Assembly: GCA_002350845.1 (NCBI GenBank) | Contig: DEFL01000011.1 | Span: 12,679-37,892, forward strand | Reading direction: 5' to 3' | From: Christensenella sp. UBA2853 | Lineage (GTDB): Bacteria; Bacillota; Clostridia; Christensenellales; Aristaeellaceae | Length of the DNA: 25,214 bases | Part shown: piece by piece, positions 1 to 8,309 of the stretch | How positions within the stretch are numbered: the first letter of the stretch is position 1 | How the letters are laid out: each line of letters begins with the position of its first letter | Translations under genes and position numbers: made by a program | The notes under the pieces: generated by a model | Told to the model about the DNA's origin: nothing | The model's input: only the letters and a program-made list of their open reading frames with translations | The model's database searches: none

Positions 1-35
1 TTTCTTCCCCTGTGTTTTTATGACATTGGACTTTG

Positions 36-3000
36 TCAGGCAGGTTTTCTGCGGTGATCCACGACCTGCACTGTGCCGCCTTTCATGCGGGTGTCAAACG
101 GACAGGCCATCGTATAGGCGCAGTATTCGCAGGGGGACTTCATGCCGTCCTGAACCGGAGCCGGACTGGTATTGCCGCTTCGGATGTCTTCGACGGCACT
201 GCGGATGACATCCATGGCGCCGTGGTTGATGCTGTCCATTTCTTCGGGCGTGACGACGGTGATGGTATCGCTGGAGGAGGACCGGGCCGGAATCTTGACA
301 GGCTTTGCAGCCTCCTGCACCTGCTGGTCATTGAGAATCATGCCGCTGGCCTGCATTTCCCGGTCCAGCTTATTCTGAATGACCGTCAGATCCTCGCTGG
401 CGATCAGGACATCCTTGACCGGCTGATACAGGCCTCCGGCTACCTGAAAATCAGGGAGTCCCTGGCGCAGAGCCGTCATGTAGACCGGGAGCTGAAGCTG
501 AAGGCCGGCATCGATGGAATTCTGCATGAGATCACGGCTGCTGCTCTTGTTGTCCACGACAAGGCTGTATTTTCGCCCGTCGTCAAGCGTGACTGTATCG
601 ACACGGTCAAGAATGCCGGAGAAGGCAATCCTCCTGCCGTCTGAGAGCTCAACCTGGACAGGCGGGAAGTGCAGCCCCTGGAAATCACCGGAGGCGCCGA
701 ACCCGATCTCAAATCCGATGGGCAGGAAATGGGTCTCCTGAGAGAAGGCGCGCATCATGCTTTCAATACTGCTGCGGACGCTTCGGACAATCTGGGCACC
801 CTGAAACTGATGAAGAATATCGGACCCGAGGACAGAGTTTTTCCATTCTCTGGTTTCCTCGTGGAGAACACGGTTGAGAAGACGGTTCTGATCCTGAATA
901 GAAAGCCTGGGCCAGTCCCTGCTTTTCATGGCTTCTCCGAAAAAACTGGCGATGACTGCATGATAGAACGTGCCCCGCTCATTGTTCTCAAAGGTATACA
1001 GTCCGGTGGGCTGCAGCCGGAGTCCGGATTCCATAAAGCCCATGTAAGGGCACTGCCGGTGGCGCTGCACACGGGAAACTGACATGCCCTCGGAGAGCAT
1101 GAGTATATCGGCCTGCTCCTGCGAGATGCCGCTGGTCCGGACGGAGACATGCAGGCCGTGCAGGACGTCCGTCATGCGCTGAGTCCACTCAGGACTGCGA
1201 TAGAGCGATGCCATGGCATGCTGCCAGAGCAGGGAACGGTCATCGCTGCCGGAGAGGAAGGCGTCCGCATCCTGACCGCGGCTGCGCAGCATGGTGGCCA
1301 GGCGTTCGAGGGCAAACGCGGGGGCAAACGGATAGAGCCCGTCGTGCAGGAGACCGCCGCCGACATTGGCAGGATTGATTTCCTTCATAATCCGGGCCAG
1401 GCGGACAAAGGCGGAGGCGGGCGTGAGCACAGCCCCGTTGGGGCGGGCGGAGGAACAGCTCAGCACAAGCTTTTCCCGGGCCATGGACACGGCCTGATAG
1501 ATCCGCTGCTTCTGCCGGGCCGCCTGATCCACGACGGACAGACCAAGGTGCGCGTACGGTCTTGAACGAATGTCCTGGACTGTCAGCGGGACGCCTTTCA
1601 TTTCATCAAAGAACGCACGGTTCATGGACTGAATCAGCTCTTCCAGCTGGTTCTTTTCATTTTCGGAGAGCACACTGACCCGTGCGCTCAGCTCATTTTC
1701 CTGCAGGCCCATGACGGCCATGCAGCGAATGCCGGAGGAAAAGAGCATTTCCGGCGGCGCGACGGCCACCGCGCTGGTTTTCTGCGGAAGCGAGCGGATC
1801 GTCTTTGCCGCGAGCGAAGCTTCCAGCATGCTGCAGAAGTCATCCAGCGGCACAGGATCCTCGTCGAAAAACAGGGCAAACTGATCGAGCAGATCGTTGA
1901 TGGACGTCCAGACCTGCCGGTTCCGGTCAATGGCCAGCTCATCCCCGGCCTGGGCGTAGGCATCTTCCCGCGCAAGCAGTTTCTCATAGATCCCCTGATC
2001 GAGAATAAAGTTGAACAGGCGTTCTGCCGCCTTCTTGCCGGTCGTGTTCTGCAGATCATGGCGCAGGGCTTGAATGGGCTCAATGAGCTGCTGACGAAGC
2101 GCTTCCAGCGCCTGGATCTTTTCAGGCCGCTTTTCCGGAATATGGAAGGGAATCAGCCATCTGCGCCGGTCAATCCCGTGGGATTTTGCGTAGTTCTCCA
2201 GGTCCATGGCGTCTTCGGGCTCAATCCCGGCAAGCCCTGTCTTGACCATGCGGATGACGTCGCCAAGGCGGTAGCGAAGGCGGAGAATGCGCAGGAGGGA
2301 GAGGAAATACTGTGCATATTCGCTGCGCAGAATCGGCTGTGAACGGGACAGATTGCAGGGAATGCCGGAGGCGGACATCACCAGGGGCAGGAGGGAGGGC
2401 AGGGTGTCATTTTCGCACACGGCAACGGCCATGTCGCTCCATGCATACCCGTGCTCATGCCATGCAATCAGGGTCTGGCAGGTATGCAGACACTCAATAT
2501 AGGAGTTCCGCGCGTAGTAGACAGACACATTGGAAAGATCCGGGATCGGAATATCGGAGAGATCTTTCAGTGCGGCTTCCTTTGCCTGAGAGGCATCCTC
2601 GCGGATAATGACATAATGGTTTGGACCGGCCTTCTGGATGGAGCCTTCACGAAAGGTCCCCATGGCATAGATTGTATTTTCGACATAGGAAATGCCGGGG
2701 TCCATGGGCGGAAGCTCGCGGAAGACTTCCTCACGGAAAGGAAGCCCGAGTTCCTGGAGATGGAATCTCAGCGTGGCGAGGGAATCCGTCGCTGTGCGGA
2801 AAATCTGTTTGTCAGGACTCCGGTCATCGCAGACAAGGCCGACCGTGACCGACGCAGCCAGGGGCAGCGCTGCTTCAATCAGGTCAATGAGCTCAAAGGA
2901 AATATAGCCAAACCCGTAAATCATCAGGTCAGCGCCGCGGAGCAGATCACAGGAGGGCAGTGCGCGCAGGGCGGACTGCCAGGCGCCGGTGATATCGACA

Positions 3001-3503
3001 AACCCCTGGGCAGCGCGTTCTTCATACTCACGCCAGACCACGGTGAGGTCGTGAAGTTTGGCGCGGGTCCGGCGGCTCTGGGGATGAAACTGTGAAAGCA
3101 TGGAGGAATCAAGATGTGCGTTGGCCAGCTCATTGATCTGATCCGCAATGCGTTTCGCCAGACTGGGCTGACTGACGGCATCCCCGTAATATTCGAGTTC
3201 GCGGGCCTTCCGGTGGAGAATCTGGGAGATGAGCATGACCTGTCCTTCCGGCGGCAGGGAAACCATGCCGCCGCTTCCGGTCAGCTCACGGACTTCACGG
3301 ATCAGCGAGGACGGGGAAAAGACCTCAATGCCGATAAAGCCTTTTTCCTGACGGGAGCGGATCAGCTCCTTCTCGCAGTCCAGCGTATAGGCAGACGGAA
3401 CCAGCAGAACAGGATGCCCCGCCTGCTGCGTTTCATGAAGAAGACTGGGGATAAGGCCCGGGGCACGCATGGTGATGATGCGAATCTGGGCAGTGGATTC
3501 CAT
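36..3503 (-). CDS. addB: ATP-dependent helicase/nuclease subunit B (AddB/RexB-like)
   Basis: Subunit of the AddAB/RexAB complex that resects double-strand breaks for recombination. About 1155 residues, the usual family length. The start is the ATG at 3503, not the one 12 codons upstream, because GGGAGG sits 8 nt before it. The C-terminal nuclease domain is clear: GILDRVD (around residue 963) and VVDNKSS (around 983) supply the Asp and D-x-K of the PD-(D/E)XK site. One cysteine in RQCPYMGF (around 817) and the cluster CEYCAYTMACPFD (around 1122-1134) match the four-Cys iron-sulfur staple of AddB. The N-terminus (IRIITMRAPGLIPSLL) lacks the GxxGxGKT Walker A of Bacillus AddB, as in RexB-type proteins. 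The partner addA would be expected just downstream, left of position 36; the 35 bases present there are too few to show it. Confidence 0.9.
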   Translation of the reverse strand: MESTAQIRIITMRAPGLIPSLLHETQQAGHPVLLVPSAYTLDCEKELIRSRQEKGFIGIEVFSPSSLIREVRELTGSGGMVSLPPEGQVMLISQILHRKARELEYYGDAVSQPSLAKRIADQINELANAHLDSSMLSQFHPQSRRTRAKLHDLTVVWREYEERAAQGFVDITGAWQSALRALPSCDLLRGADLMIYGFGYISFELIDLIEAALPLAASVTVGLVCDDRSPDKQIFRTATDSLATLRFHLQELGLPFREEVFRELPPMDPGISYVENTIYAMGTFREGSIQKAGPNHYVIIREDASQAKEAALKDLSDIPIPDLSNVSVYYARNSYIECLHTCQTLIAWHEHGYAWSDMAVAVCENDTLPSLLPLVMSASGIPCNLSRSQPILRSEYAQYFLSLLRILRLRYRLGDVIRMVKTGLAGIEPEDAMDLENYAKSHGIDRRRWLIPFHIPEKRPEKIQALEALRQQLIEPIQALRHDLQNTTGKKAAERLFNFILDQGIYEKLLAREDAYAQAGDELAIDRNRQVWTSINDLLDQFALFFDEDPVPLDDFCSMLEASLAAKTIRSLPQKTSAVAVAPPEMLFSSGIRCMAVMGLQENELSARVSVLSENEKNQLEELIQSMNRAFFDEMKGVPLTVQDIRSRPYAHLGLSVVDQAARQKQRIYQAVSMAREKLVLSCSSARPNGAVLTPASAFVRLARIMKEINPANVGGGLLHDGLYPFAPAFALERLATMLRSRGQDADAFLSGSDDRSLLWQHAMASLYRSPEWTQRMTDVLHGLHVSVRTSGISQEQADILMLSEGMSVSRVQRHRQCPYMGFMESGLRLQPTGLYTFENNERGTFYHAVIASFFGEAMKSRDWPRLSIQDQNRLLNRVLHEETREWKNSVLGSDILHQFQGAQIVRSVRSSIESMMRAFSQETHFLPIGFEIGFGASGDFQGLHFPPVQVELSDGRRIAFSGILDRVDTVTLDDGRKYSLVVDNKSSSRDLMQNSIDAGLQLQLPVYMTALRQGLPDFQVAGGLYQPVKDVLIASEDLTVIQNKLDREMQASGMILNDQQVQEAAKPVKIPARSSSSDTITVVTPEEMDSINHGAMDVIRSAVEDIRSGNTSPAPVQDGMKSPCEYCAYTMACPFDTRMKGGTVQVVDHRRKPA

Positions 3504-3537
3504 GAAATGACCTCCCGGGAAAGAGTAAGATAGATGC

Positions 3538-3564
3538 ATTGTAATACAGAAAACCGTTTTTCAA
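3538..3564 (-). promoter_or_regulatory. Possible weak promoter for addB
   Basis: Reading the minus strand, TTGAAA (3559-3564) and TACAAT (3538-3543) lie 35-60 bp ahead of the addB start. The spacer is only 15 bp, shorter than the preferred 17, so this is a weak call. A terminator for the gene upstream lies just before it, so addB does need a start of its own. Confidence 0.35.
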
Positions 3565-3577
3565 CAGTCCTGCCCTG

Positions 3578-3613
3578 AAAAGAAAGCGCTGCACCGATGG
3601 ATGCAGCACGCGC
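3578..3613 (-). terminator. Intrinsic terminator after the YdcF-like gene
   Basis: On the minus strand a stem of GCTGCA paired with TGCAGC, extended by GC pairs with one bulge, is followed by TTTCTTTT. It begins about 10 nt after the YdcF-like stop codon and separates that unit from addB. Confidence 0.65.
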
Positions 3614-3622
3614 AAAAAGGGA

Positions 3623-4543
3623 TCAGGGCAGTTCGGTGGGGAGCGGCGCATAGCTGCTGAGGTGCAGAAGCGATGTGAGCTGGGAAATGGCAGACCTGGC
3701 GCTTCCGGAGCGCAGCTGAGGACCGGTCTGATAGCAGTAATTGCTCACGAGCCGGATATCGTATCCGTAGCGCAGATGATTCAGCGCGGCTTCTGCATTG
3801 CACAGGACCTGTCCCCACTTCTCGTGATAGTCAGAAGTCACGACGGTCATGGCATGAATGCCGCGTTCACGCAGCATGGAGATGGCGTTGACCGCATTGT
3901 CAATGGTCGTCATGGCCAGATCATCGGTCAGGATCCGGTCTGCGTCAAGACCGCAGACGGTGACCAGATACTCCTTCATCCGGCCGGCTTCGGTATGATG
4001 CTCGGGATTGTTTCCGCCTGTGGCACCGCCGGTGCACACAAGGAGCGAATCGGGAAAGGTGCGGGCCGCGGCGGCAGCTGCTTCACAGCGGCCTTTCAGT
4101 TCTTCCGTCATTTCCCCGTCTTCAAGCTGGTATCCCAGCACAATAAAGGCGTGCGAGGGACAGTCCCGAATCGGTGTGTCCGCAAGCTCGGAGGCGATCG
4201 GACGGAGGACCGACCGGTCCCATTGAAACACATGCTCTGAGTAGGTTCCGTCGGTGTTCAGGAAAACAGAATACCAGTGTTCCGCAATGGCCCTTGCCAG
4301 GAAAGCGTCCTCATCACTGTTTTCACCGATCTGGTCCAGAAGGCTGGCGATCTCCTCCATAACACTGTCTGAGGGCGTCTCACTGACGGCCAGAAGGTCA
4401 TTGAGCAGGCTCCGGAAGAGCGGTCCGTTCTCAGGAGAAACAGCGTAGGACGGATTGGAGGCACCGGCCGCTGCCGGCCAGAGCGCAAGCAGGATTGCAC
4501 AGAGCATCAGGCAGAAGAGAGAACAGCCTGTTTTTTTCAGCAT
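3623..4543 (-). CDS. YdcF/SanA/ElyC-family (DUF218) exported protein
   Basis: 306 residues from the ATG at 4543, which has GAGGTG 8-9 nt upstream; an in-frame ATG 12 codons earlier has no such site. The first ~28 residues (MLKKTGCSLFCLMLCAILLALW, ending in a small-residue stretch) form a signal peptide or anchor. Residues ~35-130 are a poorly conserved N-terminal part. The DUF218 fold follows: AFIVLGYQL, GRCEAAAAAA, LLVCTGG, TEAGRMKEYLV and DLAMTTIDNAVN, then MTVVTSDYH. E. coli SanA and ElyC belong to this family and affect envelope integrity, but the biochemical reaction is not established. It starts 53 nt after the glycosidase stop with no terminator between, so the two are probably co-transcribed. 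The substrate cannot be read from sequence. Confidence 0.8.
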   Translation of the reverse strand: MLKKTGCSLFCLMLCAILLALWPAAAGASNPSYAVSPENGPLFRSLLNDLLAVSETPSDSVMEEIASLLDQIGENSDEDAFLARAIAEHWYSVFLNTDGTYSEHVFQWDRSVLRPIASELADTPIRDCPSHAFIVLGYQLEDGEMTEELKGRCEAAAAAARTFPDSLLVCTGGATGGNNPEHHTEAGRMKEYLVTVCGLDADRILTDDLAMTTIDNAVNAISMLRERGIHAMTVVTSDYHEKWGQVLCNAEAALNHLRYGYDIRLVSNYCYQTGPQLRSGSARSAISQLTSLLHLSSYAPLPTELP

Positions 4544-4596
4544 GGCAGAGCACCTCGGGTGGTTGGATTTGCAGATCATAGAGATGCTGCACAGGA

Positions 4597-5967
4597 TTAC
4601 AGTTCCAGATGGACAGAGGCTGACGGAGTATATGGGAGGATGTGCCGCACAGGTGCAGATGGATCCGACAGATGCAGGTCCAGCGCGATCTCCATGTCTC
4701 GCCAGACCAGGTGCTCAATATGAAGATCACGGATGCCGCTCACAGAAACCGGTTCAATGGACAGGTGATCCTCATGGAAGGAAAGTCCCGCAAGATCGAA
4801 CAGCAGCATATGGATATACCCGGTTGCACTCCAGGTCTGGCGCTTCTGGGAAACCCAGTCCAGAGTGATCCGGTCGCCGCCTTCCTGGGCACCGCCGTAG
4901 GGGAGACCGGTTTCGGGATGATAGATTTCTGAGAAATAGCCTTCGCGGAGCGCGTTGCGTGTGAGGGCGCGCAGTTCTGTTTCAAGGCATTGCGGATGGA
5001 TTCGTCCGGCAGCGTGTGCCCAGAAGGCCTGAATATGCGGCCATACGGTTCCGCTGTGCCGGCCAAGGCCATACGGAAGATAGCGTTCAAAGGAAGGATA
5101 GACACAGGGAATGCCATTGGGCGTGATGACCGTGTGTTCTATGATGGACTCAGCCATGCGCGCATCTGCAACGCCGAAGAGGATGGCAAAGCTCAGCCCC
5201 ATGGATTCCTGGGCGTCGCAGCCGCCCCATGGATCCACAAGGTAGCGGTAGGTTCCTCTGTCTTCATCCCAGAACGCCTGATTGATGCTCTGCCGGAGTG
5301 CTTCCGCCTTCCGGGCATACTGTGCTTCGCCGGAAAGCCTGTGTGCAATGCGGTAGGCGGCATAGTACAGGCAGTTGGTGGACAGCACGGACATGGGAAT
5401 GCCGACCCCCTGCGGGACGCAGCGGTCTTTGGCGTACTGTGCAAAGGAAAGGATGCCGCTGCCGTAAGTGAAGTACCGGTCAGGATATGCGGCAACGCCG
5501 TCACCATAGCATGCGGGTCCGCGGAAGAGTCCCTTTTCAGGGTCCCACTCGGTTGCCTCAAAATAGGCAAGGGTCTCGAAAATGACCGGGCGTGCAAAGT
5601 CCAGAAACTCGTGGTCCCCGGTATAGAGGAAATACGTCCATGCTCCGATGGCCCAGATGATGGCATCCCAGTACTGCCCGCCGACGCGCACGCGGCCGGA
5701 ATCGGGATCCCGCATGAGCACCGAGAGCAGGGTGTTTCTGGACACTTCAGGCATCAGAAGGCCCGCACCGTTCCATACATTGATCGCTGTATCCCGTGTC
5801 CAGGGCGTTTCGTAGCCGTTGCCGGCAATGATGACCGGGCGCTCTTCTTCCAGAAGCCCGTCCCTGAAGAGATGAATATTGGACTGAAGGTCGGCAACGG
5901 CCAGCTGCCAGGCCCGGGTGATGTCCGGGTCAGTGCATGAAAAAACCGGTATATGAACGCTGCAGAT
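4597..5967 (-). CDS. Six-hairpin (alpha/alpha)6 glycosidase, GH63/MGH1/GDE-like, with apparent non-AUG start
   Basis: Likely cytoplasmic glycosidase of the (alpha/alpha)6 class; no signal peptide. The first ATG in frame (5754) would remove NGYETPWTRDTAINVW, a hallmark motif of these enzymes, which is encoded intact upstream of it. The frame is open to a TAA near 6028 but contains no ATG, GTG or TTG between there and 5754. A promoter (6018-6046) and AGAGGGGG (5975-5982) place initiation at ATC 5965-5967 (7-nt spacing), or less well at ATT 5971-5973. From the ATC the protein is 456 residues: WTRD at 56-59, YWDAIIW near 99-105 and HSGTVWPH near 306-313, the last resembling the NGSVWPHD block of debranching-type enzymes. 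Substrate is unknown; amylo-1,6-glucosidase-like, mannosylglycerate-hydrolase-like or rhamnosidase-like activity are all possible. Confidence 0.75.
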   Translation of the reverse strand: MCSVHIPVFSCTDPDITRAWQLAVADLQSNIHLFRDGLLEEERPVIIAGNGYETPWTRDTAINVWNGAGLLMPEVSRNTLLSVLMRDPDSGRVRVGGQYWDAIIWAIGAWTYFLYTGDHEFLDFARPVIFETLAYFEATEWDPEKGLFRGPACYGDGVAAYPDRYFTYGSGILSFAQYAKDRCVPQGVGIPMSVLSTNCLYYAAYRIAHRLSGEAQYARKAEALRQSINQAFWDEDRGTYRYLVDPWGGCDAQESMGLSFAILFGVADARMAESIIEHTVITPNGIPCVYPSFERYLPYGLGRHSGTVWPHIQAFWAHAAGRIHPQCLETELRALTRNALREGYFSEIYHPETGLPYGGAQEGGDRITLDWVSQKRQTWSATGYIHMLLFDLAGLSFHEDHLSIEPVSVSGIRDLHIEHLVWRDMEIALDLHLSDPSAPVRHILPYTPSASVHLEL

Positions 5968-5973
5968 GGTAAT

Positions 5974-5982
5974 ACCCCCTCT
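5974..5982 (-). promoter_or_regulatory. Shine-Dalgarno site that decides the glycosidase start
   Basis: AGAGGGGGT on the minus strand is the only purine-rich ribosome-binding site between the promoter and the conserved coding motif. It is 7 nt from an in-frame ATC and only 1 nt from an in-frame ATT. No canonical start codon lies within reach in this frame. Confidence 0.6.
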
Positions 5983-6017
5983 GTTAAAGACTATATCAAC
6001 GGGTTGAATGTACTCAG

Positions 6018-6046
6018 ATTATAGATGGAACAGAACCGGGAAGCAA
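6018..6046 (-). promoter_or_regulatory. Sigma-A promoter for the glycosidase/YdcF unit
   Basis: Minus-strand TTGCTT (6041-6046), a 17-bp spacer and a perfect TATAAT (6018-6023). The expected transcript starts near 6011, leaving about 30 nt of leader before the ribosome-binding site at 5974-5982. Confidence 0.75.
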
Positions 6047-6176
6047 GAAGAACAGTCCGCGGAGCTGAAAAAAAGGCCGGAGCAGTGACCGGTGATAGAC
6101 GTTTTGGGAAGAGCGGCGTCGAATGCAGGGGAGAAAACGGCCGGGGCGGATCGAATGAAAAATGGAAAATTAGGGA

Positions 6177-6205
6177 TTGCGTGTCCTACCAAAATCAGCT
6201 ATAAT
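6177..6205 (+). promoter_or_regulatory. Strong sigma-A promoter for the P-loop gene
   Basis: TTGCGT (6177-6182), 17-bp spacer, TATAAT (6200-6205), about 40 bp ahead of the start codon. The stretch 6047-6176 between this and the divergent glycosidase promoter shows no gene and no clear operator. Confidence 0.8.
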
Positions 6206-6243
6206 CGTCTTGGGGACATAATATGCCGAAGGAGGTAATTCCC

Positions 6244-6654
6244 ATGATCCAGATCATTGCGGGACTGAAAGGTTCCGGAAAAACCAAACGTCTGATTGAC
6301 ATGACCAACGCTGCCGCTACTGAGGGCAACAATGACGTAATCTTCCTTGACGATGACAATCGGTACATGTTTGATATTGATCACAAGGTGCGTTTTATCA
6401 ATGCCGGTGAATATCATGTGCATACACCTGAGATGTTCGTTGGATTTATCTCCGGCATGCTGAGCCAGAATTTTGATGTCGGCACCATCTTCATTGATGC
6501 CTTCAAGAAGCTCTGCAAGACGGACCTGAATGATGCTGCATGGCTGTTCCAGGCAATGGAAGAACTGAGCGCAAAGCACAATGTCAATTTTGTTCTCTCT
6601 GTCAGCGCTGACCCTGAGACCATGCCTGATTTTGTGAAAAAGTATCTCATCTGA
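6244..6654 (+). CDS. Small P-loop NTPase of unknown role
   Basis: 136 residues from the ATG at 6244, preceded by GGAGGTAA with ideal spacing; the ATG at 6223 overlaps the ribosome-binding site and is unlikely. Walker A GLKGSGKT occupies residues 7-14, and a hydrophobic strand ending in Asp (VGTIFIDAF, near 78-86) is a Walker B candidate. The end (NFVLSVSADPETMPDF) resembles the late strand of a RecA-like or kinase-like core, but the protein is too short for a full helicase or an adenylate kinase lid. It lacks signal peptide and membrane segments, so it is cytosolic. It has its own promoter and is followed by a terminator, so it may be expressed independently of thrC. I cannot name a function. 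Confidence 0.8.
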   Translation: MIQIIAGLKGSGKTKRLIDMTNAAATEGNNDVIFLDDDNRYMFDIDHKVRFINAGEYHVHTPEMFVGFISGMLSQNFDVGTIFIDAFKKLCKTDLNDAAWLFQAMEELSAKHNVNFVLSVSADPETMPDFVKKYLI

Positions 6655-6674
6655 TCCCGCTTGACGGGCCACGT

Positions 6675-6711
6675 GGGATGGTGGCTGAGGCTGCCATCCC
6701 ATTTATTTTTT
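6675..6711 (+). terminator. Intrinsic terminator between the P-loop gene and thrC
   Basis: An 11-bp stem (6675-6685 with 6690-6700, two G-T wobbles) with a TGAG loop, followed by a T-rich tract to 6711. It ends only 21 nt before the thrC start, and I see no good promoter in that gap, so thrC may depend on read-through or on a promoter inside the upstream gene. Confidence 0.75.
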
Positions 6712-6732
6712 GGATTATCTGGAGGGTAGACC

Positions 6733-8238
6733 ATGTCCTATTTTTCTACGCGAGGAAATGAATGCGTCACTGCTTCCCAGGCCATTCTGGCCGGTATGGC
6801 GAAAGACGGCGGACTGTATGTGCCTGCCATGTTCCCGCGAATCCCCATGGAAGATATCGAGAAGATGATCTCCATGAGCTACGAGGAACGCGCATTCCGT
6901 GTGCTTTCTGACTATCTTGAGGATTATCCGGCGCAGGAAATCAGGGACAGCATCCATGCTGCATACGGCGATGGACATTTCCATGATCCAAAGGTCGCGC
7001 CGGTCAGGCGGCTGGATGACAAAACCCACGTGCTTGAACTCTTCCACGGGCCGACCCTGGCCTTTAAAGACATGGCGCTGCAGCTGCTTCCTCAGCTGAT
7101 GACCCGCTCCGCACGGATGAACGGGGAAAACCGTGAGATCGCAATCCTGGTTGCGACCAGCGGCGACACAGGCAAGGCTGCACTGGAAGGATTCAGAAAT
7201 GTGCCGGGCACCAGCTGCACGGTGTTCTATCCGCTCGACGGCGTCAGTGAAGTACAGCAGCTTCAGATGACGACTACCGACGGAAACAACACCCATGTCA
7301 TTGCCGTCAGGGGAAACTTTGACGATGCACAGACCGGTGTCAAATCTCTGTTTGCCTCCCGCGCGTTTGCAGAGGATATGAACGGCATGGGCCGTGTCCT
7401 GTCCTCCGCCAACAGCATCAATTTCGGACGGCTTGTGCCGCAGATCGTGTATTACTTCAGCGCCTATGCGGATCTGCTGGCAGCAGGCGCCATCGCCTCC
7501 GGTGAGAGCATCAATTTTGTTGTGCCCACCGGCAACTTCGGGGACATTCTGGCCGGCTATTATGCCAGGAACATGGGTCTCCCGATCAACAAGCTGATCT
7601 GTGCAAGCAACCGGAACGATGTGCTGACCGAGTTCTTTGCCACCGGCATTTATTCCGTGCACCGCATGTTCTACAAGACCATGAGTCCTTCCATGGACAT
7701 TCTGGTCTCCTCCAACCTGGAGCGCCTGCTGTTTGAGTCTGCTGACCGTGACGGCGAGCTGATCAAGGTCTGGATGCAGCAGCTCAAGGAGTGCGGCAGC
7801 TATTCGATCGGCGATCAGCGCAGGGAATGGATGGAATCCATGTTTGCTGCAGGCTGCTCGGATGACGGGGAAACCACCGAAGAAATCCGTGACATCTTCA
7901 CTCAGTATGAATATCTCATGGATCCGCATACCGCCGTGGCCAGCAAGGTGCTGCGCGACTACCGCCTGAAGACCGGGGACGACAAGGTGACGGTCATTGT
8001 CTCCACAGCCAGCCCCTACAAGTTTGCGCCGTCTGTTGCGGCTGCGCTTCAGGGAAAGAATGCTGTCAAGCATCTGGATGCGTTTGCGTGCGCACAGATC
8101 CTGAATTCCGTGTCCGGCAGACCGATCCCGCCGCAGGTGGAAAAGCTCAAGGACCTGCCTGTCCGTCATACGGCAGTGTGCGAGAACAATGTGGAAAGCA
8201 TGGGGAATGCGGTCAAGGCGGCGTTCGGCCGCGCCTGA
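6733..8238 (+). CDS. thrC: Threonine synthase
   Basis: PLP enzyme converting O-phosphohomoserine to threonine and phosphate, last step of threonine synthesis, cytosolic. 501 residues, typical of the long (fungal/E. coli-type) class. The N-terminus YFSTRGNE..SQAILAGMAKDGGLYVP is characteristic. PLP lysine is K112 in TLAFKDMALQ; the phosphate/PLP-binding blocks ATSGDTGKAAL and VPTGNFGDILAGYYA, and SANSINFGRLVPQ, are all intact. The ATG at 6733 has GGAGGG at 6721-6726. It stands alone: no hom or thrB is next to it, and the only upstream neighbour is the P-loop gene across a terminator. Confidence 0.96.
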   Translation: MSYFSTRGNECVTASQAILAGMAKDGGLYVPAMFPRIPMEDIEKMISMSYEERAFRVLSDYLEDYPAQEIRDSIHAAYGDGHFHDPKVAPVRRLDDKTHVLELFHGPTLAFKDMALQLLPQLMTRSARMNGENREIAILVATSGDTGKAALEGFRNVPGTSCTVFYPLDGVSEVQQLQMTTTDGNNTHVIAVRGNFDDAQTGVKSLFASRAFAEDMNGMGRVLSSANSINFGRLVPQIVYYFSAYADLLAAGAIASGESINFVVPTGNFGDILAGYYARNMGLPINKLICASNRNDVLTEFFATGIYSVHRMFYKTMSPSMDILVSSNLERLLFESADRDGELIKVWMQQLKECGSYSIGDQRREWMESMFAAGCSDDGETTEEIRDIFTQYEYLMDPHTAVASKVLRDYRLKTGDDKVTVIVSTASPYKFAPSVAAALQGKNAVKHLDAFACAQILNSVSGRPIPPQVEKLKDLPVRHTAVCENNVESMGNAVKAAFGRA

Positions 8239-8267
8239 AGGGCAGGCATTCCGCCAACAAAGTCAAC

Positions 8268-8308
8268 AAAAAACCATGTACAGTGAACGCGCTGTACATG
8301 GCTTTTTT
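8268..8308. terminator. Bidirectional intrinsic terminator
   Basis: Perfect 10-bp stem (8274-8283 with 8292-8301) and an 8-nt loop. It has six A on the left and six T (8303-8308) on the right, so it can stop thrC from the left and the five-gene T-box operon converging from the right. It ends 1 bp from the stop codon of the thioesterase gene. Confidence 0.9.
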
Positions 8309-8309
8309 G

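Noticed and set aside
4990..5940. 316-codon plus-strand frame
   Set aside because: Antisense to the glycosidase, whose conserved motifs read on the minus strand.
6715..8169. 484-codon open frame on the minus strand
   Set aside because: It is the antisense shadow of thrC, whose motifs are all intact on the plus strand; the shadow protein has no recognisable domain.
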